Positions 57,267 through 64,000 of a stretch of DNA of 64,000 nucleotides are shown one piece after another (position 1 is the stretch's first letter; each line of letters starts with the position of its first letter). The notes under the pieces were generated by a model. It made no database searches. It was not told the DNA's origin and saw only the letters and a program-made list of their open reading frames with translations. Both the position numbers and the translations under genes were made by a program. This DNA comes from Pseudoramibacter alactolyticus (GTDB lineage Bacteria; Bacillota; Clostridia; Eubacteriales; Eubacteriaceae), in assembly GCF_050908235.1 (NCBI RefSeq), contig NZ_CP194340.1. One strand, written 5' to 3'.

Positions 57267-58560
57267 CTATGACTTAATGGAACGCAGCAGGCAGGTGAAG
57301 GTGATGACGCCGTCCTTCCAGCGGGCGGTGATGCGGCCGTGATATTTGCGGCAGAGACTTTCGGCCAGGGAAAGGCCGATGCCGTAGCCGGCTTGCTCCG
57401 GCCCGTCGACGTGATGGGTCGCATCGCCCCGATAAAAGCGGTCGAAAAAGCGCTGATAGTCGATACCGGCGCCATCGGCGTAATCGTTGGCGACACTGAG
57501 CAGAACCGTTTCCCGGCGGAAGCGGCTTTGGTAGCAATTCAGCCGCAGGCGGATGGTGCCGCCGTCGTCACAGTATTTGACGGCGTTGTCCAGCAGGACG
57601 GAAACGAGCTTGTGCATATCGCCTTCGCCGCCGGTTAGGGTGATGTCGGATTGAATATCCGTCTCAAAGTGTTTGCCGCTTTGCCGGGCCAGGCTGCTCA
57701 AAGCTTCGGCCGTCTCGTGTGTCACGGCCGAAAGGTCCACAGGGACTATGCCCTTGGGCGTTTTGTTTTTCGTCGGAGCGGGTGATGAGCACAAGCTCTT
57801 TCACCAGCTCGTCCATGCGGGCTACCTGTTTGAGGGTGGATCGGGTCCATTCGTTTTCGCCGCCGAGCATCTCGGAAAATTCCGTGTTGGAGCGGATCAC
57901 GGCCAGAGGCGTTTTAAGCTCGTGGCTGGCGTTGGTGATGAATTGTTTTTGACGCTCGGCGTTTTGGATCATCGGGCGGATGGCCAGCCGGGAAAAAGAG
58001 CGCACCAGCCAGTAAATGATGAACAGCCCGGTCAGACAGATGACGACGGTGATGGCCGCCAGGCGATAGGCGGCGTAGATGCCGTTTTGATAATCGAGGG
58101 CGGCGATGACCGTGCTGCCGTCGGGCCGCTTTTGGTATTGGTAAAAATAGGTGCCGTATTGCCCGAAGGGCTTTTTTTGAGCGAGCATTTTTTTTGCCAG
58201 GGTCAGGGCGTCGGCCCTTTGGAGGCCGTCGGTGCGCACCAGCAGAACGTCCGGCGCGCGTCTTTTGTTTAAGGTGACCGTGAAATAAGAGGTGCCGGAG
58301 AGGTACTCGATGTCAAAAAAATTGAAGCCCTCGAAGGGGCTGATGGTTGCTTCCCCATTGGTGCTTTCCTTGACGTCGGCACTTTTGAGGCGGCCGCGAT
58401 CATCGATGATGGCGCTGAGGGTGTGGCGGATCTGGTAGCGGGCGGAAATGGTCTGGGCAATGTTGAGCAAAGAGCCGATGCCCACCATCACCAAAAGAAC
58501 GGAGAGCATGGTGACTCGGATGAAACGGCTGCGCAGCGCTGTGATTTCGCGTGTTTCCAT
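57267..58560 (-). pseudogene. Sensor histidine kinase with a single-base frameshift
   Basis: From the ATG at 58560 there are two membrane segments, a periplasmic or extracellular sensor of about 130 residues, and the H-box ASHELKTPLAVIR. After SDE the frame fails. Dropping one A from the A5 run (T5 at 57766-57770 on the plus strand) joins it to KTPKGIVPVDLSAVTHETAE, the N-box LLDNAVKYC and the G-box GYGIGLSLAES. The restored kinase has about 430 residues. It is the last gene of a RelQ/regulator/kinase operon. Confidence 0.8.
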
Positions 58561-58576
58561 GATGGTTCTCCGGCGA

Positions 58577-59245
58577 TCAGGATGCCATGATCCGATAATG
58601 CCCCGGCTCGGGCTCGGCGATAAGCACCTGGGAGGCCACGGCCTCGAGTTTGGCCCGCAGGTAGGACAGGTAAAGGGTAACCGTTTCACGAGCCGCGGCC
58701 GTGTCGTGGCGCCAGACGTGATCCAAAAGATAATCGGCGGGCAGGGCGGTGTCCGGATGCAGGATAAACAGCCGCAGCAGAGCGCATTCCCGCTGGGAAA
58801 GGGTGACGGAGTTTTCGGCGGTGAGGGTTTGGGTGTCGGTATCGAGACTCAGATCGCCGAATTCAAGCCGGGGCGACTGCGTCGTTTCCCGGCCGCGGAT
58901 CATGGCTTTGACCCGGGCCATCAGCTCCTTCAGGGCGAAGGGCTTGGGCAGGTAATCGTCGGCACCTGCTTCGAGCCCGGTCACCCGGTCGTCCACTTCG
59001 GCCTTGGCCGTCAACAGCAAAATGGGAGTGGTGTCCCCGGCGGCACGAATCCGTTCAGTAACGGCAAGGCCGGAGAGCCCCGGCATCATGATGTCGAGGA
59101 TCGCCGCGTCATAAACCTGAGTCTGCAAATGGCTCAGGGCCTTTTGTCCGTCCATCACGCTGTCGACTTCATAGCCGGCGTGGACGAGTGCCATGGTGAC
59201 GACGCGGTTGAGATCGGTGGTATCTTCTGCAAATAATAATTTCAT
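58577..59245 (-). CDS. OmpR-family response regulator
   Basis: The product is 222 residues. The receiver domain has the phospho-acceptor Asp in AAILDIMMPGLSG and Lys in DYLPKPFALKEL. A winged-helix DNA-binding domain follows (TLSQRECALLRLFILHPD, then RETVTLYLSYLRAKLE). It is coupled to the upstream RelQ-like gene (ATGA overlap) and is 16 bases from the kinase gene. Confidence 0.92.
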   Translation of the reverse strand: MKLLFAEDTTDLNRVVTMALVHAGYEVDSVMDGQKALSHLQTQVYDAAILDIMMPGLSGLAVTERIRAAGDTTPILLLTAKAEVDDRVTGLEAGADDYLPKPFALKELMARVKAMIRGRETTQSPRLEFGDLSLDTDTQTLTAENSVTLSQRECALLRLFILHPDTALPADYLLDHVWRHDTAAARETVTLYLSYLRAKLEAVASQVLIAEPEPGHYRIMAS

Positions 59246-59859
59246 GAAAGGTTCTCCTCGTTTTCGGCCGGCGTCATGGACCCAATCATCTCGCGGATGG
59301 TCTGCATCGAGATGTCGGTGGCGGCCAATTCGTCAGCGCAGCGCTTGAGCTCGCCGGCGATCAATTCGGCGTTGGCAGAGAAGGCGCGCTTGTACTGCAG
59401 TTTATGTTCCAGCGCGGCCCAGGTATCCATTGAAATGGTGCGCAGCTGGATCTCGGCATCGTAGCCGTCAACGCGCACAATGAGGTGATAGCTGCGGTAG
59501 CCGTTGGGCTTGGCGTGGCGGATGTAGTCCTTCTCCTCGACGATGGTGAACTGGTCCGAGGCGGCAATGTAATCCCGGATGAGGAAGACATCGCTTAAAA
59601 AGGGACAGACCACCCGCAGACCGATGAGATCGTGCAGCCGGGTCATGGCGCTTTCGGTGGTTTCGGGGATGCCCTCGCGCCGGCATTTTTCCCGGGCACT
59701 GGCCTCGGACTTGATGCGTGTCAGCAGATGATCGATGGGATCGTCGCCGGTTTCGGCAATGGTTTTGGTCCGAAGGGCCTCAAGGCTTTCGAGCAGGCGA
59801 TCCCGGGCGGCACCCAGCGCTTCGGTGTGGCGGCCGTAAAGGGATGGTTTTTCAGACAT
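59242..59859 (-). CDS. Small alarmone synthetase (RelQ/YjbM-like)
   Basis: About 205 residues from the ATG at 59859 (AGGA seven bases upstream; another ATG at 59877). The RelA/SpoT synthetase motifs are visible: LIGLRVVCPF, KPNGYRSYHLIV and EIQLRTISMDTWAALEHKL. There is no hydrolase, TGS or ACT domain, so it should only make (p)ppGpp. Its gene leads an operon with a two-component system, so alarmone making and signal sensing may be linked. Confidence 0.88.
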   Translation of the reverse strand: MSEKPSLYGRHTEALGAARDRLLESLEALRTKTIAETGDDPIDHLLTRIKSEASAREKCRREGIPETTESAMTRLHDLIGLRVVCPFLSDVFLIRDYIAASDQFTIVEEKDYIRHAKPNGYRSYHLIVRVDGYDAEIQLRTISMDTWAALEHKLQYKRAFSANAELIAGELKRCADELAATDISMQTIREMIGSMTPAENEENLS

Positions 59860-60299
59860 GATTTTTTCCTTACTCATAAAATAATGATGATGCGCGCGGC
59901 GAATGCGCATTCGACGTGCGTAATAATTAAGTATAGCCGGTCTTTCCGCAAAATGGCTTAAGCTTTCGATGCTTAAGAGGCGAGGCAGGGCCTGGTTACT
60001 CATTAAAAAGGATTTTTTCGTCTTGAATGCAGCGGCCTTCTTTGCGCCAGGCGCCGCAGTGCCGAGAAAAGCGACGACTTTTTTCAAGGCGCGGCCCCCT
60101 GCTGATCGGCAAAATTTTTATTTTTTTCTCCTCGCAGACAAACGGATTTTTTTATTCATATATAAAAAGATGGTGCGTCAAGCGATAAAATTATGTATCG
60201 GTTGGATTTTGCAGCGCAGCTTTTGGGAAAAGGCGGTTCTGCCCCTCCGGCCTGTGGTATACTGAAGGCAAAGCGTGAAAGGAGGCGAGGGGAAGCGCC

Positions 60300-60686
60300 A
60301 TGAGAGAAAAACGATGGCTGACCGCAGTTTTGGTGATACTGTCCTTGGGGTTTACCGGCTGCGCCGACCAGACGGCCGGCCGGAACGCGGAAACGATCGC
60401 CCAGCTCGCGGCGAAAAAGCTCATGGATACCCGGGAGGACGTGCGCACCGAGGCGGAATATGCCGAGGGCCATATCCGCGGGGCCGTTTCCTTCCCGTTG
60501 AGACGCATCGCCGACCGGGCCAGCGTGGCCAAGGTGCTGCCCGATCGGGGGCAATGGCTTCTGCTCTATTGCCGCAGCGGGCGCCGAGCCCGGATCGCTG
60601 CGGGCAAGCTGGCCGAGCTAGGTTATACAAAGGTTAGAAGCTTCGGCGGCATCACCACCTGGCCCTATGGATTGGTGCGGGACTGA
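60300..60686 (+). CDS. Rhodanese-domain lipoprotein
   Basis: The product is 128 residues. The N-terminus has a lipoprotein signal (basic start, hydrophobic stretch, lipobox GFTGC at residues 17-21). The rhodanese domain follows, with the active-site loop LLYCRSGRRA. The RBS is AAAGGAGG with TATACT at 60258. It should act outside the membrane in sulfur transfer. The CRP/FNR gene follows 29 bases on. Confidence 0.82.
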   Translation: MREKRWLTAVLVILSLGFTGCADQTAGRNAETIAQLAAKKLMDTREDVRTEAEYAEGHIRGAVSFPLRRIADRASVAKVLPDRGQWLLLYCRSGRRARIAAGKLAELGYTKVRSFGGITTWPYGLVRD

Positions 60687-60715
60687 TGAGAACGAAAGAA
60701 TCCGGAGGAAAATCC

Positions 60716-61390
60716 ATGAGCATGGCAGATGCGTTGGCGCGCCTCCCCTTTTGGGGGCTTTTGACGGCGAAAGAACAAGGGGTGCTGGCTGCCCGGGCGG
60801 TGATCCGCCGGGACGGGCCGGTGCAGATTGTCCACGGGGGACAGCACGATTGCCCGGGCTTGTTTTTGGTGCTTTCCGGGGAGCTGCGGGCCGCCATGCT
60901 CTCGGAGGCAGGCCGGGAGATCACCCTTTACCGGGTGGGCACCGGGGAATTTTGTGTGCTCTCGGCCTCCTGCGTGATCAGCCAGATCACCTTCGATACG
61001 CAGATCATGACGGAATCGTCCTGTGAGTGCCTGGTGATCGACACCGCTACCATCAACGGCCTTGCCGAGAAAAACCTCGCCCTGCGCTGCGCCCTTTACG
61101 AACAGGCCCTCCGCCGATTCTCGGAGGTGATGTGGACCATGCAGCAGATTCTTTTTATGGGACTGGACTGCCGGCTGGCTACCTTTTTAATGGGGGAGAC
61201 CGACCGCACCGATGCTTTCGAAATTGTCATGACCCACGATCAGATCGCCCGGCATATCAGCTCGGCCAGGGAAGTGGTGGCCCGCATGCTCAAGCGCTTT
61301 GCCGCTGAGGGCTGGGTGCAGTTGCACCGGGGGCGCATCACCGTGACGAATCCCGGCGCCCTGCGCCGTCTGGCAGCTGCCGAAAATTAA
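60716..61390 (+). CDS. CRP/FNR-family transcription regulator
   Basis: 224 residues from the ATG at 60716 (GGAGG seven bases upstream). A cyclic-nucleotide-type beta-roll (LFLVLSGELRAAMLSEAGRE) is followed by a long helix and an HTH (MTHDQIARHISSAREVVARM). Cys residues in the sensor domain could bind a redox signal. It lies between two rhodanese genes, so it probably controls sulfur or persulfide genes. Its terminator is disrupted by an IS. Confidence 0.88.
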   Translation: MSMADALARLPFWGLLTAKEQGVLAARAVIRRDGPVQIVHGGQHDCPGLFLVLSGELRAAMLSEAGREITLYRVGTGEFCVLSASCVISQITFDTQIMTESSCECLVIDTATINGLAEKNLALRCALYEQALRRFSEVMWTMQQILFMGLDCRLATFLMGETDRTDAFEIVMTHDQIARHISSAREVVARMLKRFAAEGWVQLHRGRITVTNPGALRRLAAAEN

Positions 61391-61471
61391 AAAACTGAAA
61401 ATGAGACGTGGTCACTGTACCGACCCCCAAAAGTTAGACCAAAATCTAACGATTGGGAGGTCGGTATTTTT

Positions 61472-62050
61472 ATGGCAAAACATAGTTTTGAATTCAAGAA
61501 GAAAGTTGTATTAGAATATTTGGATGGCAAAGGAGGAACACCATATCTTTCTAAAAAATATGGACTGGGTTCTGACTCACAGCTGCGCAAATGGATTAAA
61601 GCATACAATGCGTTCGGTGATGAAGGATTAATGCGTTCTCGTAAACAAACAAAATACTCTTTCGAAAAGAAAATTTTTGTTGTAGAGTTATATCTATCAA
61701 GTGAGATTTCATATCAAGACTTGGCGATTCAAGAAGGTATAAGCAATCCAAGTATGATTGCTAACTGGGTGAACCGCTTTCGGGCTGCCGGTCCTGATGC
61801 TTTGAGACCTCGCAAGAAAGGTCGAAAGAAAACATTGGATAAACCTAAGATAGATATTAAAGCTCAGCAAGTTGAAGAAAGAATAGTTGATACAAGTGCA
61901 GAACATGTTAAAGAATTAGAGACTGAACTGCTTAAGCTAAGAATAGAGAATGCCTTTTTAAAAGAACTGAGGAGGCTGCGTTTAGAGGATGAGGCAAAAA
62001 TGAGAGAACGGCGCTCGTCATCAAAAGCCTCCGAAGAGAGTTCAAATTAA
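61472..62050 (+). CDS. IS3-family OrfA
   Basis: The product is 192 residues with two HTH segments (LDGKGGTPYLSKKYGLGSD near the start and SYQDLAIQEGISNPSMIANW later) and a coiled-coil end (HVKELETELLKLRIENAFLK). The A5 run at 61996-62000 lies where the -1 frame opens into orfB; it is a likely shift site. Confidence 0.9.
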   Translation: MAKHSFEFKKKVVLEYLDGKGGTPYLSKKYGLGSDSQLRKWIKAYNAFGDEGLMRSRKQTKYSFEKKIFVVELYLSSEISYQDLAIQEGISNPSMIANWVNRFRAAGPDALRPRKKGRKKTLDKPKIDIKAQQVEERIVDTSAEHVKELETELLKLRIENAFLKELRRLRLEDEAKMRERRSSSKASEESSN

Positions 62051-62073
62051 AAGACCTTCTCTCTTATACAGGT

Positions 62074-62892
62074 ATGCCTAAGGCAACATATATGTACTGG
62101 CAGAAAAGATTTGATAGAGAAGATCCTGACAAGAAAATCGAGGAGAAGATTCTTGAAATCAGAGAGACTCACAAGGATTATGGCTACCGCCGAGTGCTAG
62201 GCGAATTAAGAAATCAGGGCTGCTGTGTAAACAAAAAGAAAGGACAACGTATAATGCAAAAGTTAGGTTTACAGGTTACATCATTCACTCGCAAGAGCCG
62301 TAAATACAGCTCATACAAGGGAAAAGTCGGAACAGTCGCTCCAAATCGGGTAAACAGGCGGTTTCGTACACCTATTCCACATCAGAAAATCACAACAGAC
62401 ACCAGCGAGTTTAAGTACTATGAGGTGGATGCCAAGGGACATATGAGCCTGCATAATCTTTACCTCGATCCCTTTATGGACCTGTGTAATGGAGAAATCC
62501 TTAGTTTTGGAATTGCAAAGCGCCCCGCAGCCAAAAATGTAATGGGCGCTTTAGAAGAAGCAATCACCATCACCGCTGACTGTCCATATCGCAGAACCTT
62601 TCATTCTGATCAAGGATGGGCTTATCAGATGAAAGCTTATACCAGACGTCTCAAAGAAGAGCGCATCTTTCAGAGCATGTCACGAAAGGGAAATTGCCAC
62701 GATAATGCCGTTATGGAAAACTTCTTTGGGCTTCTGAAACAAGAAATCTATTATGGGGAAGTCTATTACAGTTACGAAGCGTTAAAAAAGGCAATAGAGC
62801 GTTACATTAAGTACTACAACGAAAAGAGAATCAAAGAGAGACTAGGGTGGATGAGTCCTGTACAATATAGGCTTAGTCTTACAGCCGCATAA
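62074..62892 (+). CDS. IS3-family OrfB (DDE transposase)
   Basis: The product is 272 residues from an ATG, but the frame is open upstream to about 61998, so an OrfAB fusion is expected. DDE motifs: TTDTSEFKYYE, TFHSDQGWAYQ and NAVMENFFGLLKQEIYYGE. The frame is intact. Confidence 0.9.
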   Translation: MPKATYMYWQKRFDREDPDKKIEEKILEIRETHKDYGYRRVLGELRNQGCCVNKKKGQRIMQKLGLQVTSFTRKSRKYSSYKGKVGTVAPNRVNRRFRTPIPHQKITTDTSEFKYYEVDAKGHMSLHNLYLDPFMDLCNGEILSFGIAKRPAAKNVMGALEEAITITADCPYRRTFHSDQGWAYQMKAYTRRLKEERIFQSMSRKGNCHDNAVMENFFGLLKQEIYYGEVYYSYEALKKAIERYIKYYNEKRIKERLGWMSPVQYRLSLTAA

Positions 62893-63037
62893 AAAGCGAG
62901 AGAGGGTCGAAACTATCTCGCGCTATAAAGTCTAACTTTTGGGGGTCACATCACACAGAAAGCCCCGTCTTTTTTTGATACACTGGGTTCAAACAGAAAA
63001 ATAACCGGCCCTTGGCCGGGCACCGAAAGGAGATATC

Positions 63038-63357
63038 ATGGGTTTATTGGATTTTTAAAGGGTTTTGATATTAACGCCGGCGTGGCGGCGTTTAAACAGA
63101 CGGCGCAGGCGGTGCTTTTGGACGTGCGCACCCCGGGAGAATTCCGGGAGGGGCGGATCCCCGGCGCGGTGAACTTGCCCCTGCAGCAGATTGCTTCAGT
63201 GGAAAAAAAGGTAGCGAACAAGGAAACCCCGCTGTTCGTGTATTGTCTCAGCGGGGCGCGCAGCGGGCAGGCCGTGGCCAGGCTTAAGGCCATGGGCTAC
63301 ACGCAGGTGCGGAATATCGGCGGGATCAGCGGTTACCGCGGCCCCCTCGAAGGATGA
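63038..63357 (+). pseudogene. Rhodanese-domain protein with a frameshift at its start
   Basis: The ATG at 63038 (AAGGAG upstream) reads MGLLDF and stops. One more T in the T5 run at 63052-63056 would read LKGFDINAGVAAFKQTAQAV and join the open frame. The rest is a single rhodanese domain with FVYCLSGARSGQA, about 106 residues. A GTG at 63082 could give a shorter product. It precedes the CoA-disulfide reductase by 19 bases. Confidence 0.75.
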
Positions 63358-63376
63358 GAAGGGAGAAGGTGATCAG

Positions 63377-64000
63377 ATGAAAGTTGTGATTGTGGGCGGG
63401 GTGGCCGGCGGGGCCACGGCGGCGGCGCGGATTCGCCGCCTGGACGAACATGCGGAAATTGTGATCTTTGAGCGCTCGGGTTATATGTCCTACGCCAACT
63501 GCGGCCTGCCGTATTATATCGGCGGGGTTATCACCGACCCCGAAGCCCTGTCGCTGCAGACGCCGAAAAAATTCTGGGATCGCTTTCGGGTGGCGGTGCG
63601 GGTGCGCCACGAGGTGACGGCCATCGACCGGGTGGCCAAAACCGTGAGCGTGCGCAATCTCGAAACAGGGAAGATTTATGCGGAAGGCTACGACCGGCTG
63701 CTGCTTTCCCCCGGGGCCAGGCCAACGCTGCCGCCGGTGCCGGGGGTCGACCTCGACCGGGTGATGACCCTGCGCACCGTGGAGGATACCCTCCGGATCC
63801 GCCGATTCGTCGAGACCCGTCAACCCAAACGCGCGGTGCTGGTGGGCGGGGGCTTCATCAACCTTGAGGTGGCCGAAAATCTTTTGGGTCTCGGCGTGGC
63901 GGTGACCATCGTTCAGCGGCCGAAGCAGCTGCTGGCGCCCCTCGACCCCGACATGGCGGCTCTGGTGCACAATCTCTTCCGGGAAAAGGGGGCCGAGCTT
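63377..64000 (+). CDS. CoA-disulfide reductase/NADH oxidase family protein (3' end outside window)
   Basis: 208 residues are visible. The FAD motif VVIVGGVAGGATAAARIRRL is at the start. The single redox Cys is in SYANCGLPYYIGG, and the NAD(P) motif (AVLVGGGFINLEVAENL) follows at about 155. These define the CoA-disulfide/persulfide reductase subfamily. Many relatives carry a fused rhodanese domain; here a separate rhodanese gene sits just upstream. Confidence 0.88.
   Translation, partial: MKVVIVGGVAGGATAAARIRRLDEHAEIVIFERSGYMSYANCGLPYYIGGVITDPEALSLQTPKKFWDRFRVAVRVRHEVTAIDRVAKTVSVRNLETGKIYAEGYDRLLLSPGARPTLPPVPGVDLDRVMTLRTVEDTLRIRRFVETRQPKRAVLVGGGFINLEVAENLLGLGVAVTIVQRPKQLLAPLDPDMAALVHNLFREKGAEL

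Larger units (their letters stand above)
61416..62953 (+). mobile_element. IS3-family insertion sequence (IS150-like), 1.54 kb
   Basis: The ends share GACCCCCAAAAGTTAGAC within a 24-base inverted repeat that starts TG. A 3-bp target duplication CAC lies at 61413-61415 and 62954-62956. Both transposase frames are intact, which points to a recent insertion. It differs from the element at 8.9 kb. Confidence 0.93.
61404..62976 (+). terminator. Terminator of the regulator gene, split by the IS
   Basis: AGACGTGG (61404-61411) can pair with CCCCGTCT (62963-62970) apart from one mismatch, and T7 follows. The IS lies in the loop between the two arms. Confidence 0.6.

Overview
The window looks like the chromosome of an anaerobic, moderately high-GC member of the Clostridia, probably a Eubacteriaceae relative. 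This rests on the 16S rRNA gene, Gram-positive style ribosome binding sites, an ECF-type transporter, a comG-type pilus operon and many ferredoxin and CoA-redox proteins. I could not place it to species.

Layout. 1-2.95 kb (minus): a three-gene cassette of a Rad50-like ATPase and two partners that fits the ABC-three-component (ABC-3C) conflict systems. 3.1-8.9 kb (plus): a phage-type replication module (SNF2 helicase, Cys-rich ssDNA-binding-like protein, family A DNA polymerase) behind a structured leader. It is cut by an IS3-family element at 8.88-10.6 kb, beyond which chromosomal sequence resumes. 10.7-17.3 kb: a frameshifted acetyltransferase gene, tRNA-Leu(CAA), and a minus-strand run of seven comG-like pilus genes followed by aroD and aroK. 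17.6-22.8 kb: a patatin-like protein, an orphan protein with a 23-residue membrane peptide, and a decayed zone (methyltransferase, TetR and carboxypeptidase relics) around an intact aldo/keto reductase. 23-25.4 kb: an ECF sigma/anti-sigma pair and a two-cluster ferredoxin protein. 25.7-34 kb: one long operon with a GntR-like operator. It links a LutC protein and a LutB-LutA fusion to polyprenyl diphosphate synthase, a MenA/UbiA prenyltransferase, a MenG/UbiE methyltransferase and a FixC/FixX pair. I infer that it moves lactate electrons to a membrane quinone.

34-41 kb: an IS200-type element and a complete rrn operon (three tandem promoters, 16S, 23S, 5S, several terminators and 120-bp repeats). 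The 23S gene carries a 129-nt intervening sequence in the helix 25 region, and inside it is a 30-codon ORF matching the start of a GIY-YIG nuclease. 41.2-47.4 kb (minus): an ECF module (T, double ATPase, MptD-like S) plus two exporter-type ABC proteins, a set resembling siderophore uptake loci. 47.8-50.1 kb: relics of a flavin reductase and an alkyltransferase around a transglutaminase-like gene. 50.2-55.3 kb: a large helicase-methylase protein overlapping a second gene that holds the other half of the methyltransferase. 55.6-60 kb: an iron alcohol dehydrogenase, an internally deleted IS30 relic, and a RelQ-like/response regulator/sensor kinase operon. 60.3-64 kb: a sulfur/redox island (two rhodaneses, a CRP/FNR regulator, a CoA-disulfide reductase), interrupted by an IS3 element that landed in a terminator loop.

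Several otherwise convincing genes are broken by single-base changes, four of them in homopolymer runs (10965, 46727, 57766, 63052). This raises the question of sequencing error versus real slippage. All assignments come from reading motifs and context; no searches were run.
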